Positions 1 to 10,345 are shown, counted from the first letter of the stretch. The stretch is 64,000 nt of DNA from JAJDXO01 sp965221855 (GCA_965221855.1 CBDCSV010000006.1:1-64000), one strand, 5' to 3'. A program made the numbers and translations. Notes: generated by a model not told the origin, from the sequence alone.

Positions 1-2
1 CC

Positions 3-230
3 ACCCGGGACGAACACCTCGCCTACCTCAAGGGCTCGGGGGTCAAGGTGGCCTTCGCCGGCCCGACCACCGACGAGGCGGACGAGGCCGTGACCGGCAG
101 CGTGCTGGTCATCCAGGCCGAGGACCGCGCGGCGGCGGAGGCCTGGGCGGCCGGCGATCCCTACGCCAAGGCCGGGCTGTTTTCCTCGACCACCGTCACG
201 CCGATCCGCAACGTCGTCCCCGGGGACTGA
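3..230 (+). CDS. YciI family protein, 5'-truncated by window edge
   Basis: The reading frame enters from the left edge and ends at TGA 228-230. The visible 75 residues (from TRDEHLAYLKGSG) match the back half of the YciI-like ferredoxin-fold family: a glycine-rich turn, a VLVIQAEDRAAAEAWAAGDPYAKAGL segment in which the DPY/AKAGL signature is clear, and a short acidic tail. YciI proteins are about 95-100 residues, so roughly 20-25 N-terminal residues lie outside the window. The family has poorly defined, possibly enzymatic, roles. The downstream 100 bases carry a second copy of the C-terminal signature (see 236-334). Confidence 0.8.
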   Translation, partial: TRDEHLAYLKGSGVKVAFAGPTTDEADEAVTGSVLVIQAEDRAAAEAWAAGDPYAKAGLFSSTTVTPIRNVVPGD

Positions 231-235
231 CCGCC

Positions 236-334
236 GGAGGCCCCTACGAGAAGGCCGGGCTGTTCGAAACCGAGATCGTGCGGCCGTTCATGGAGGTCCC
301 GCCCTGGGACCTGAAACCCGCCCCCGGCAGCTAG
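236..334 (+). pseudogene. Orphan YciI C-terminal tail (remnant)
   Basis: Immediately after the YciI stop, in another frame, 32 codons read GGPYEKAGLFETEIVRPF... up to TAG 332-334. This repeats the family tail signature (G-PY-KAGLF) found a few codons before the upstream stop. No start codon or N-terminal half is present. It is either the remains of a tandem paralogue, or the original C-terminus left behind when the gene gained a new end by local duplication. It is too short to be functional alone. Confidence 0.6.
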
Positions 335-354
335 ACACGTACAGGAGATTCGCC

Positions 355-768
355 ATGGCTTATTGGCTCGTCAAATCCGAACCCGGCGCCTGGTCGTGGG
401 ACGACCACGTCAAGGCGGGCGTCGCCGAATGGGACGGCGTCCGCAACCATCAGGCCAACAACAACATGAAGGCGATGAAGATCGGCGACAGGGCCTTCTT
501 CTATCACTCCGTGGACGAGAAGCGGATCGTCGGCGTTCTCGAGGTGGCGAAAGAGCATTACCCCGATCATACGGATGAATCGGGCAGGTTCGGCATGGTC
601 GATTTCAAGGCCCTCATGCCCGTGGAGACCCCGGTCACCCTGGCCGAGATCAAGGCCGACGAGCGGCTCCGGGACCTGCTTCTGGTGCGCCAATCCCGGC
701 TCTCGGTCATCCCCGTCTCCGATGCGCACTGGAAGATCATCTGCGGCATGGCGGGCGTCGAGGCCTGA
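355..768 (+). CDS. EVE domain-containing protein
   Basis: 137 residues covering a complete EVE domain, a PUA-like fold related to YTH that binds modified bases in nucleic acids. Seen: N-terminal AYWLVKSEP followed by SWDD, the GVRNHQANNNMKAMKIGD segment (about residues 28-45) and the AFFYHS strand, all typical of the THYN1/EVE family. An AGGAG-like site (caggag) lies 10 bases before the ATG. Length is normal for a single-domain bacterial EVE protein. No partner nuclease is adjacent; in other genomes EVE proteins can be part of modification-sensing defence, but here the context looks housekeeping. Confidence 0.93.
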   Translation: MAYWLVKSEPGAWSWDDHVKAGVAEWDGVRNHQANNNMKAMKIGDRAFFYHSVDEKRIVGVLEVAKEHYPDHTDESGRFGMVDFKALMPVETPVTLAEIKADERLRDLLLVRQSRLSVIPVSDAHWKIICGMAGVEA

Positions 769-785
769 GGGGCCGCGCCGGTTTC

Positions 786-1304
786 ATGTTCGGAGGCATC
801 CGCAACGCCCTCAAGGACAGCATGAAGAACCATGCGCTGTCGTCGAGCCGCAAGGAGGTCCAGCGGTTCGTCGACGGACTTGTCTCCATGGGCGACGAGG
901 ACCTCGGCATCATCGTCGCCGTCGCCACGGTTGTCCGGGTCAACATGGAGAATGAGGGCTTCCTGCCGAAGAAGCTGTTCTCCTCCAGACAACTGCCCAG
1001 CGCCTATGAACTGGGGCAGCATCAGATGGCGCTCAACAAGCTCGCCAAGGACTTCAACAGGCTCAAGCAGCCCACCGACGCGGTGGCCGTGATTGCGCTG
1101 TCCTACAGCCTGCGCTGCCTCAACGTCACCGAACTGCGCGACCTCGGGCGCGCGATCTGGGGTGAACTGGAGCGCGGCTTTCCCCATGTGGAAGACAAGC
1201 TGAAGGACGGCGAAAAACTCAAGGGCGAGAAATTTCCGGCGCGGGTCTGGGATGAATGGCGCCAGATACCCGCCGGCCTCGAACCCGCGGAAACCGGGGC
1301 ATGA
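786..1304 (+). CDS. Conserved hypothetical protein
   Basis: 172 residues, soluble, no signal peptide or membrane segment. The N-terminal half is helical (SSRKEVQRFVDGLVSMGDED, then a hydrophobic IIVAVATVVRV stretch), and the C-terminal third is charged. I do not recognise a domain. The stop codon overlaps the start of the Rieske gene (ATGA at 1301-1304), so the two are probably translationally coupled. The gap to the EVE gene is 17 bases, so all three likely form one operon. The frame is well supported by this tight packing and by codon-position GC bias. Confidence 0.75.
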   Translation: MFGGIRNALKDSMKNHALSSSRKEVQRFVDGLVSMGDEDLGIIVAVATVVRVNMENEGFLPKKLFSSRQLPSAYELGQHQMALNKLAKDFNRLKQPTDAVAVIALSYSLRCLNVTELRDLGRAIWGELERGFPHVEDKLKDGEKLKGEKFPARVWDEWRQIPAGLEPAETGA

Positions 1305-1627
1305 CCCGGCTTTGCGCCCTCGACGACATCGAGGACACCGAAAGCGCCGGCATGACCGCCGAGATCGACGGCGCCGAACGGCCGCTGATCCTGGTCCGCC
1401 GCGACGGGCAGGTGTGGGCCTATATCAATTCGTGCCCCCATATCGGCCTGCCGCTGGACTTCAAGCCGGGCTGGTTCCTGTCCCTCGACAGGAAATTCAT
1501 CCACTGCGCCAATCATGGCGCCCTGTTCCGGATCAAGGACGGCGTGTGCGTCGCCGGTCCCTGTGTCCGCCAGTGGCTGACCGCGGTCCCGGTCGAGGTC
1601 AGGGACGGCGGGGTGTTTCTTGCTTAG
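1301..1627 (+). CDS. Rieske [2Fe-2S] domain protein
   Basis: 108 residues forming a single Rieske domain. The cluster ligands are visible as C45-x-H47 (CPHIG) and C69-x-x-H72 (CANHG), with a typical GLPLDF loop between and LFRIKDGVCVAGPC following. Such small stand-alone Rieske proteins act as ferredoxin-like electron carriers for oxygenases or nitrite-reductase-like enzymes. The ATG at 1301 overlaps the upstream stop (ATGA), preferred over an in-frame ATG at 1256 that lies inside the upstream gene. No oxygenase partner is next to it, so the electron acceptor is unknown. Confidence 0.9.
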   Translation: MTRLCALDDIEDTESAGMTAEIDGAERPLILVRRDGQVWAYINSCPHIGLPLDFKPGWFLSLDRKFIHCANHGALFRIKDGVCVAGPCVRQWLTAVPVEVRDGGVFLA

Positions 1628-1904
1628 CGGCGAGACGACCCGATTGTGGATCGAAAGGGAATATACGACATAAACCAAGCCGTCATGCCCCGCCGATAGC
1701 GCGGGGCATCCAGGAACCAAGGCTCCCCCTCACCCAGCTTCGGCTATGGCTCGCAAGCTCGCCGAGCCTCCGCAACCCTCTCCCCCTTTCCAGCCTTCGT
1801 AGCCGAAGGCTACTTCGGCGGAGTAGGCCGGGGGGCGAGGGTTTGTATTGAGTCCCCTCTCCCCCTTCTTCAGGGGGAGAGGGTCAGGGTGAGGGGGTCA
1901 TAAG
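1628..1904. repeat. Intergenic composite of dispersed palindromic repeats
   Basis: No gene in this 300-base gap. It contains (a) a segment with gaatatacgacataaacc and a GGGGCATGACGG-type core that recurs inverted near 30573-30640; (b) a block reading ccctcacccagcttcggct, a palindrome built from ccttcgtagccgaagg and ctacttcgg, and a final long hairpin of the type ctctccccct...agggggagag. The same modules recur at 27.1, 31.8, 33.4, 37.0/38.6, 41.5 and 50.6 kb. They look like REP/BIME-style elements and may act as terminators between convergent genes. Confidence 0.75.
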
Positions 1905-1934
1905 AAAAAAGTGGGGGTAATGCAGAAATTCCCC

Positions 1935-4031
1935 CTACCACCGGACCGAGCCGGTGAGCATGGCGCCGTGCGCCGGGGGGTCGTTGCCGTTGGCGCTCTC
2001 CCGGCGGGTCGCGTCGAGATTGACCTCGAAACCGGAGCCGCCCCCGGCCGCCGGGGTGAGCCGCCAGCCGATGCGGACCTCCCGCCCGCCGCCGTCCGAG
2101 GCCCCGAAGCCCACGTTCGGCGTGCCGGTGAACCTGCCGCCGAAGTGCCCGAAGCCGTAGCCGAGTTCGCCCTCGAAGCCGCCCGCCGACTCGACGGAGC
2201 CGCCCTTCGGCATTTCCTCGTGCCACAGCTTGCCGGCTCCTTCCGCCAGCGCGCCCCAGCGCGGGCTCAGCGCGAGCGACAGACCCCGCCCGTGCGCCCC
2301 CGCACCGGCCCGCGCCGTCACGCTCACGCCGCTCTCGCGGGTGCCCTCTTCCGAGTGCGCCGCCAGCCGGCGCCCGCGCGCCTCCAGGTGCAGACGCGGC
2401 GCCGTGTAGCGCAACCCGCCCGCAACCTCGATCCCGGTTCCCACGAGACCGTCGCCGCCGTCGCGGCGGCCCGCCGCCTCGACGAAGGGCGTGAACGCCG
2501 TCTCCCCGTCCAGCGCAAGGCGCCGCGAGGCCTCCAGACCCAGACGCGCCCGCCAGCTGTCGGCCGTCAGCCCGTCCGCGTGGCCCGGGCCGCCCCCGGT
2601 CTCCATTCGCACAAGGCTCGCATCCGCCCGCGCCGCCAGGCGAATCTCCGCAGGCCGGGGAAGCTCATGGCGCAGCCCCACCGATCCCATCCGCATCGAT
2701 AGGCCGCTCGTTTCAGGCTCGTCCCCGTTCAGGCGATGCCGCGCCCCGCCCCGTCCCGCGCCCAGCACGCCGGACATCTCCAGGCCGTCCGACAGGGTCC
2801 AGCGCCCGTACGGGTAGAGCGCGGTCAGCGACGTCTCCGAACGGCCCCGCCCCGATACGCCCCCGTCCTCGAAGCCGTACTCCGCCTTGCCCGTCCCGCG
2901 GCTCACCGCAAGGCCCGCCACCCACGGCCCGGCCCGGGCGTCGATGCCGAGCCAGCCCGTCCGCAACTCGGCCTCGTAGCGCGTCCCCGGCTCCGGACGG
3001 CCCGCGAAGCTCCCGAAATCGCCCCGGCCCCATACCGACCACAGCGGCGGCGAAGGCGCCCCGGGCCCCTCCGGCGCGCCCAGGGTCAGCGAAAAGGCGC
3101 TCGCGTGAAATAGTTCCCCGGCCCGCACGCTCCGGCTCCATGCGTCGGACGCGCAGCCCCCGCGGTCCGCGGCAAAGCCGGCCTGACCGCCGGACACGCC
3201 CGCCGGACACGTCCGCTCCCCGTCCGCGAGGCCCGCCGCGGGGGGCGCGGCGAGCGCCACCGTCTCGCCCGCCAGCGTCAGCGAACTCGACGGAACCGAG
3301 GGCGCCAACCGTTCGCCGATGTTGTCGAGTGCGTCCGTCAGCGTACGACGGCCCACTTCCGCCAGCGTGCGCTTCATCAACCCATTCACCTGCGCCGCGT
3401 TCCCGGACGGGCTGGCGCCCTTCTGCACACCCCTGCCCGGCGATGGATACGGCCCACCGTCCGGCGGGGGCGGGGCGTAGGTCACCAGCCAGACTTCGAT
3501 AAGGGGCGCGACGTTGCCCTCGAGGTCCTGGATACAGGGGCCAACACCGTCATTTTCCGAGCAGCCGGTCGAGTTGTAATCCAGTTCCATTCCGTCGTTT
3601 TCATCCACCGCCGAGCTCAGGGTCAGCACGATCGTCTTGCCGTCCACCCTGGTGCCGGTGGGGCGCAGTGAATCTTTGTTACTGTTCGTGAACCGGACAA
3701 TGAACCTGGCCGTCCCCGGCACCGAATTCGGGTCCAGGCGTCTGTTGAAGGTCATCGTCAGCGTCGCCCCCTGCACCGTCGCGGCAAGCAGCCGGAGCTT
3801 CCCGGCATCCGAACCGGAGCGGCCCGGCGGCGCCCCGCCGCCGCCGCCCCCGCCGCCGCTACAGGCGCCGAGGACCAGGATGGCGACGAGCGCGCAGGCC
3901 GCCGCGCGCCAAGCGCGCGCAAGACCGGCAATGAAACCGAAAGAGGAGGAAGCGGGCCCCGCCGGACGGCGGAGGCCGGGATTCAGGCGTCGGGAACGGC
4001 GCTCCCGCCAAGCAAAGCCTGCGCGGCCCAT
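1935..4031 (-). CDS. Lipoprotein with SwmB-like domain and autotransporter-type beta-barrel
   Basis: 698 residues. The N-terminus has a long basic region, a hydrophobic stretch and a lipobox LVLGAC with the lipidated Cys at about residue 57, followed by an eight-glycine run. About residues 80-190 resemble a SwmB repeat domain (TMTFNRRLDPNSV...FIVRF, then a D-x-N-D acidic loop). From about 330 to the end the sequence has alternating beta strands rich in Gly, Arg and aromatics and ends GSVRW, as in autotransporter barrels. Combining a lipid anchor with a barrel is unusual. An in-frame stop at 4047-4049 prevents a longer N-terminus. An 11-copy heptamer repeat lies just upstream. Confidence 0.78.
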   Translation of the reverse strand: MGRAGFAWRERRSRRLNPGLRRPAGPASSSFGFIAGLARAWRAAACALVAILVLGACSGGGGGGGGAPPGRSGSDAGKLRLLAATVQGATLTMTFNRRLDPNSVPGTARFIVRFTNSNKDSLRPTGTRVDGKTIVLTLSSAVDENDGMELDYNSTGCSENDGVGPCIQDLEGNVAPLIEVWLVTYAPPPPDGGPYPSPGRGVQKGASPSGNAAQVNGLMKRTLAEVGRRTLTDALDNIGERLAPSVPSSSLTLAGETVALAAPPAAGLADGERTCPAGVSGGQAGFAADRGGCASDAWSRSVRAGELFHASAFSLTLGAPEGPGAPSPPLWSVWGRGDFGSFAGRPEPGTRYEAELRTGWLGIDARAGPWVAGLAVSRGTGKAEYGFEDGGVSGRGRSETSLTALYPYGRWTLSDGLEMSGVLGAGRGGARHRLNGDEPETSGLSMRMGSVGLRHELPRPAEIRLAARADASLVRMETGGGPGHADGLTADSWRARLGLEASRRLALDGETAFTPFVEAAGRRDGGDGLVGTGIEVAGGLRYTAPRLHLEARGRRLAAHSEEGTRESGVSVTARAGAGAHGRGLSLALSPRWGALAEGAGKLWHEEMPKGGSVESAGGFEGELGYGFGHFGGRFTGTPNVGFGASDGGGREVRIGWRLTPAAGGGSGFEVNLDATRRESANGNDPPAHGAMLTGSVRW

Positions 4032-4083
4032 GGGATCAGCCGCACCCTATACGGGATGGCGAACCGGTCCGCGGATACAGGAG

Positions 4084-4167
4084 GGCGCTCGGCGCTCGGC
4101 GCTCGGCGCTCGGCGCTCGGCGCTCGGCGCTCGGCGCTCGGCGCTCGGCGCTCGGCGCTCGGCGCTT
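4084..4167. repeat. Heptanucleotide tandem repeat (GGCGCTC)x11
   Basis: Eleven perfect head-to-tail copies of GGCGCTC occupy 4084-4160, and a twelfth copy with one change (GGCGCTT) ends at 4167. The array starts 53 bases upstream of the lipoprotein/barrel gene that reads leftward. Because the unit is 7 bases it would be frame-changing in a coding region, but the lipoprotein frame is closed by a stop at 4047-4049, so it lies in the leader or promoter. Perfect short tandem arrays are prone to slippage, so copy number may vary between cells. Confidence 0.95.
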
Positions 4168-4671
4168 AATTATAACGGCGAGGAAATTCCGCCATGTCAA
4201 GAAAATGCCGTTTTCCTTGATCCGTCATCGTGCGCCATCTCCCGACAGGCCGTGCAACTGGCCGAACGCGCCAGCTCATGGCGCCGATCGATACACGCCC
4301 GACCGTGACGCCTAGTGCTGATAACGGTAAGGAAACCCGGACGTCTTATGAAACGCATTGTCGAACGGAATTCGATAGCAATTTTGTTATGCTGAAATTC
4401 CCCCCTCCCTAACCCTCCCCCTCAAGGGGGGAGGGAATAGGTGGGTTGGTCTACCTCCCCCCAACGAGGAGGAGGTCGAAACGGCCGGCACTAGCCGGGC
4501 GTCGAGGGTGGGGGGGGGTCACAAAAAGGGAGAGGGAAAGGCGCTTTGGCGCACCCCGGCCGCGGCGCCGCCAACGTGAATGTTGTCATCCCCGGCCGAT
4601 TGTCGATAATTTGAAGCCGACGGCCCGGGGACCGGGGGTCCAAGGGCCGGCGCGCAAGGGAGGTCCGCGAC
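4168..4671. other. Intergenic region upstream of acs
   Basis: About 500 bases with no credible gene. It is locally AT-richer around 4320-4400 (a likely promoter region for the rightward acs gene), then holds a strong hairpin: CCCTCCCCCT at 4413-4422 pairing with the G-rich strand 4425-4435, plus a G-run near 4508-4517. These are degenerate relatives of the dispersed CT-rich repeat family. A clear Shine-Dalgarno (GGGAGG) sits 7-8 bases before the acs start. Confidence 0.6.
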
Positions 4672-6612
<1,941 letters not shown>

Positions 6613-6677
6613 AAGCCGTTACCCCGGCCCGGGCCCCGCCTTGGCCGGTTCGCACCAGTCCGGGGCGGCGGCGTCGC

Positions 6678-6752
6678 TAGAGCGTGATGGTTCTATCGGG
6701 AAGCGTATCCGGCGTTCTGGAAGCCGTTTGCGCAACCCCCTCACCCTGACCC
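6678..6752. repeat. Dispersed intergenic repeat, truncated by IS110 remnant
   Basis: Contains agcgtgatggttctatcggg and then gcaaccccctcaccctgaccc. The first module recurs after the stop codons at 31714 and 50568; the second is the start of the CT-rich hairpin repeat. The repeat stops abruptly where the IS110-like sequence begins, so the element appears to have inserted into the repeat. Confidence 0.6.
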
Positions 6753-7069
6753 TTGTGTGTATTGATCGGTGTTACGATGCGGCGCCGGTGGCCGGACAGG
6801 TGCGCCCCGCCACCGGCGCGGAGGTGAGGCCGTCCCGCCCTGGGCGCCGTTGTTTTGCCCTCGGACGCCGTGGGAGAGCGAGGTCCCCTCCGCCTTCTTT
6901 CGAAGCCCGCACGGTTGCGTGGGCATGTTAGCCCGCACCGCAAGGAAGGGATAGAGAGGAAAGGATGGAGAGGATGACGGAGACGGTTGTTTATGTCGGG
7001 ATCGACGTGGCGTTAGCCGATTACGACCGTCATCCAGAGCAGTCACCTAACGACCGATTTGCTCCGTAA
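6753..7069 (+). mobile_element. Left-end remnant of an IS110-family element
   Basis: About 210 bases of non-coding, structured sequence precede a 34-codon frame starting at ATG 6965, which reads MERMTETVVYVGIDVA before diverging and stopping at TAA 7067-7069. The YVGIDVA motif carries the first acidic residue of the DEDD (RuvC-like) transposase domain typical of IS110. The rest of the transposase is missing, so this is a truncated, inactive copy. In IS110 elements the long upstream leader encodes the bridge RNA; the stretch 6753-6964 matches that position, though I cannot verify the fold. Confidence 0.6.
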
Positions 7070-7913
7070 GAGGTGACTCAAAAACCCCAGACAAGCTTGG
7101 ACCCTGAGGAATTCTAATGCCCTCCCAATATTCGAGGAGGAAAGATGGGAAGAATTCGGTTGGGAAGCTTTCACTATCCGGCGACAGGCAATCTCTCGGA
7201 AGCCAAATTAGGCTCAGCTCCGGCCAAGCGGCCGACAATTCTTCAAGGTACTTCTTGTTCGAGCCGATTACAGAGGACTGCGGTTCCAGCTGCACGCCAA
7301 TCGCGGCCTCGCCGGTCCAGAAAAGAACACTGATCTCCGCAAATTGGGGCGAATGGGAATTGTCGCCGGGTAGTTTTACGCGAACATTGGGAAGAGGAAG
7401 AAACGCGGAATAGATCCAGTCCTCGGCCCCGAAGACATCTGGTTCGTTCCCGCCGAATCTCTCGTTCGCTCGCCGTTTTGCGTCATCCAAATACTTTTCG
7501 ACGAACAGGCGCAGCCGGACCGAAAATGTAGGCAACTTCGCCATCAGTTTTTCATGGACGAGTTCGTACAGTCGGTCTCCAGACGTTGCGAGCGCCAAGT
7601 CGCGAGTGGTCAGAGCGCCCCATCCTGGGCTGGACAGCCGAAATCCCGGCGTACCATCGGCGATAACCGCGAAGTGGGCGCCGAGGGGCGATGACAGAAG
7701 TGTCTGCCCCAGACCCGCCAGCGCTCGCGCCGGATCTCCGACCGGTCCATATATTATCCGGCGGTCTATATGTCCATCTCCAGGATATACAGGCCGCCGG
7801 CCCACCGGTCGCCGCAATAGACGATTCCGTTTTCGTCCACATAGACATCGTTCATCTGGATCGTCGGAACCCGGGAATTTTCCGGTCCGGGAGGCACGAA
7901 ATAGGCAATGCAT
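7047..7913 (-). CDS. Hypothetical protein, start uncertain
   Basis: 288 residues if read from ATG 7913, but the first ~50 residues run out of frame through the end of the LVIVD gene and look like shadow sequence. From about residue 58 the protein has normal composition (HEKLMAKLPTFSVRLRLFVE, NEPDVFGAEDWIYSAFLPLP, EISVLFWTGEAAIGVQLEP). No better ATG exists before M135 (about 7511), so the gene may be 5'-truncated or use a rare start. I recognise no domain. Its stop overlaps the dead IS110 fragment, so local rearrangement may have damaged it. Confidence 0.5.
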   Translation of the reverse strand: MHCLFRASRTGKFPGSDDPDERCLCGRKRNRLLRRPVGRRPVYPGDGHIDRRIIYGPVGDPARALAGLGQTLLSSPLGAHFAVIADGTPGFRLSSPGWGALTTRDLALATSGDRLYELVHEKLMAKLPTFSVRLRLFVEKYLDDAKRRANERFGGNEPDVFGAEDWIYSAFLPLPNVRVKLPGDNSHSPQFAEISVLFWTGEAAIGVQLEPQSSVIGSNKKYLEELSAAWPELSLIWLPRDCLSPDSESFPTEFFPSFLLEYWEGIRIPQGPSLSGVFESPLTEQIGR

Positions 7914-8998
7914 TCGGGCTGATACGGATTCTTGAGATCATAGACCCTGATGCCGGCGTTGAAGAACGCGCCAACGATGATTTCCTCGCTGTGGAATGAC
8001 GGACCGGGCCGGTTTTCGTGGACGTTGTGCGAGCCGAAGCGGCCCCCCTTCTGTCCGTATTCCTGGACCGGCGGCAACGGGAAAGTGCTGATCGGAACCA
8101 GGTTTTCCTCGTTTCGGGCGTCCAAGACCCATGTCAGTTTTGGCCAATCAGCGCCATCATCCTTGATGCACTCATCGGTCACCACGATGAGGCCGCGATC
8201 GAACAGGGGCATCACCGTATGCGTGAACCCCGGATAGGGGTTATGCGGACTCCAACGGGAAACAACCTCCGGCGCGGATTTGTCCGAGATATCGAGGATG
8301 AATGCTCCGCCGTCGATGTAGCCCAGGTAGGCCCGATCCGGGTGATCCGGATAGACGTTGGCATTGTGCAGACGGAAAGCGTCGCCGCCTCGCAGCGAGT
8401 CCATGGGCTCGGGGATTATCCGTTCCGGAGGCGGCGCGTTGTCGCCCTCGCGGGTCCCGGCATACCACCAGCGGCCGGCTTCCTCGGGCTTGCTGGGGTT
8501 GCGGACATCAATGATCTGGTAAATCTGATCGTCGCGCGGATGGCGCGGCGTAAAATCGGGTGCGCCGCTTGCCATATGCACGTATTCGCCGTCGACGAAC
8601 CAGAGGCAATGGGCCCCGCGGGAATGAGGCCCCGCAGTGGAGTAGTGGCTGATCGATTTAGGATTACGCGGGTCGCCGACATCGAAGAGTTCGAAGCCCG
8701 CGGGTTCCAGGCCGAGTTCGTACACCTGATAGGCGACGGCCAGTATATCGCCCGTTACTTCGAGGGAGTTGGACCGCATGTTCGAGTGCGGCAGTTCGGT
8801 CTGGCAAATGACCTCGGGTTCCCGCGGGTTGCTGACGTTCACCCCGGTAAAATTCTTCGGCGGCCCTTCGTGAGCGATCCACAGAACCCGCTCTCCCTTA
8901 TTGGTCACCTGCAGCGCCATGCCCTCGCCTACACCGCCAAATCCATTCAACGTGTCGTGGGCAATCAATCTCATATTGTGGATGAGCGTTTCGGACAT
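7766..8998 (-). CDS. LVIVD repeat-containing beta-propeller protein
   Basis: 410 residues with repeated strands of the LVIVD type: FELFDVGDPRNPKSISHY, IYQIIDVRNPSKPEEAGRWW, AFILDISDKSAPEVVSRW and IRVYDLKNPYQPECIAYF. Each has the D-x-x-P turn typical of this propeller-like family. There is no signal peptide, so a cytoplasmic location is likely. Family function is unknown; some members are annotated as selenium-binding-like or quinoprotein-like scaffolds. The gene is transcribed divergently from the CobW gene across 124 bases. Confidence 0.85.
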   Translation of the reverse strand: MSETLIHNMRLIAHDTLNGFGGVGEGMALQVTNKGERVLWIAHEGPPKNFTGVNVSNPREPEVICQTELPHSNMRSNSLEVTGDILAVAYQVYELGLEPAGFELFDVGDPRNPKSISHYSTAGPHSRGAHCLWFVDGEYVHMASGAPDFTPRHPRDDQIYQIIDVRNPSKPEEAGRWWYAGTREGDNAPPPERIIPEPMDSLRGGDAFRLHNANVYPDHPDRAYLGYIDGGAFILDISDKSAPEVVSRWSPHNPYPGFTHTVMPLFDRGLIVVTDECIKDDGADWPKLTWVLDARNEENLVPISTFPLPPVQEYGQKGGRFGSHNVHENRPGPSFHSEEIIVGAFFNAGIRVYDLKNPYQPECIAYFVPPGPENSRVPTIQMNDVYVDENGIVYCGDRWAGGLYILEMDI

Positions 8999-9122
8999 GG
9001 AACCCCCGAGGAATGTTTGAGGCGGCAGTTATTCGATGCCAGTGAAGCATTTGAGTTTCCAGGCTTCAATGAGCATTAGTAAATTTCGTTTTCATAAGCG
9101 CCGGGTGCGCTAATCTCCAGAA

Positions 9123-10154
9123 ATGAGCAAGTTCACCAACTCTCAGTCCGTCGACAACGGGACCCACCCAAACCGATTGCCGGTCAGTCTGATCACGGGA
9201 TTTCTGGGCAGCGGCAAGACGACCTTGTTGAATCATCTGGTCAAGCAGCCGGGCATGGAGGCCGCCGCCCTCATAATCAACGAGTTCGGAGAGGTCGGCC
9301 TCGATCATCTCCTCATCGAATCCGCCATCGAGAATACGTTGCTTTTGCAGAACGGCTGTATCTGCTGTTCGATCCGCGGGGATCTTGTGGATACGATTCT
9401 GGATCTGTTTCGTAAAGTGGACGCCGGCCAACTTCCGCCGTTCGATCGGATACTGATCGAAACGACAGGTATTGCCGACCCGATTCCAATTGTCCGGACG
9501 CTCGACGAAGACCCGGTGGCGGCCGATCGCTGTAATCTGGACCGGGTCATCACCGTCATAGACGGCGTGCACGGTCTCCGGCAACTCGACGAATATGACG
9601 AGGTCGTCGCCCAAGCCGCGCTTGCCGATATCCTGGTTCTCAGCAAGTCGGATCTGTCGGACGAGCAGGCCAGCGGCAAACTCCAAGAAAAATTGGCGGC
9701 GATCAATCCGACCGCACGGGTCCACGCCGTTGCCCACGGGGTCATTGACCCGATACACCTGTTCACGGTGAAAAGGACTTCGGAGAGTGTTGGAGACGCC
9801 CATGGTGCCGGCGATAAACACATCCACGGCAAGAATCACCGCCACGGCAAGATTTCGACTTGTAGCTTGATCCACAAGCAGCCGATCATCGAGTACCGGA
9901 TTAGAGAGTGGCTTAGGGCGCTTGCCACCCTTCGACCGTATTCCCTTATCCGCATTAAAGGCTACATCCACGTTTCGGGGTCTGATTCGCCGCTGCTCGT
10001 CCAATCCGTCGGATCAGTGGTCAGCCGGCCCGAGCTATTGGATGCCTGGCCCGACGGCCAGCGGGAAACGCGGATCGTGCTAATTTTCAAGGATTTGGAG
10101 CCAGAGCAGGTCTTGAGAAGCTTTTACCGGCATGTCGTAGGGGCCGGGGACTAA
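9123..10154 (+). CDS. CobW/ZNG1-type metallochaperone GTPase
   Basis: 343 residues of the COG0523 G3E GTPase family, which hand metals (Zn, Co or others) to target enzymes at the cost of GTP. Seen: Walker A GFLGSGKTT at 26-34, the metal-binding CxCC (C79-I-C81-C82), the switch ILIETTGIADP, the guanine-specificity SKSD, a histidine-rich loop around 226-244 (several HxH pairs) and a C-terminal CobW_C domain. The His-rich loop and the zinc-type CxCC favour metal insertion over cobalamin synthesis; no cobalamin genes are nearby. Client unknown. Confidence 0.93.
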   Translation: MSKFTNSQSVDNGTHPNRLPVSLITGFLGSGKTTLLNHLVKQPGMEAAALIINEFGEVGLDHLLIESAIENTLLLQNGCICCSIRGDLVDTILDLFRKVDAGQLPPFDRILIETTGIADPIPIVRTLDEDPVAADRCNLDRVITVIDGVHGLRQLDEYDEVVAQAALADILVLSKSDLSDEQASGKLQEKLAAINPTARVHAVAHGVIDPIHLFTVKRTSESVGDAHGAGDKHIHGKNHRHGKISTCSLIHKQPIIEYRIREWLRALATLRPYSLIRIKGYIHVSGSDSPLLVQSVGSVVSRPELLDAWPDGQRETRIVLIFKDLEPEQVLRSFYRHVVGAGD

Positions 10155-10345
10155 TGCCGTTCGGCCAGCCGATCAACCTCTCCAGCCACCGAATGCGCCG
10201 GCAGGCGGTTCATCTTGTTGGCGATGCCAATTTTACTTAGCGTTATGTTACAACCAAAACACGTAGGCTGCCGGGTTAACCGCTCGATCCGCCGGGCACG
10301 GTCCAAGCCAATGATTGGGCGAGATAACTATGCAGGAGGGGTTCA

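Noticed and set aside
4084..4167. Tandem array considered as CRISPR or coding repeat
   Set aside because: No spacers, a 7-base unit and no protein start; the plus-strand frame through it is a repeat artefact.
10240..10265. Possible Zur-type operator (gttatgttacaac) between cobW and cupin
   Set aside because: Only a weak half-match, not a full palindrome, and located downstream of cobW; not enough to call.
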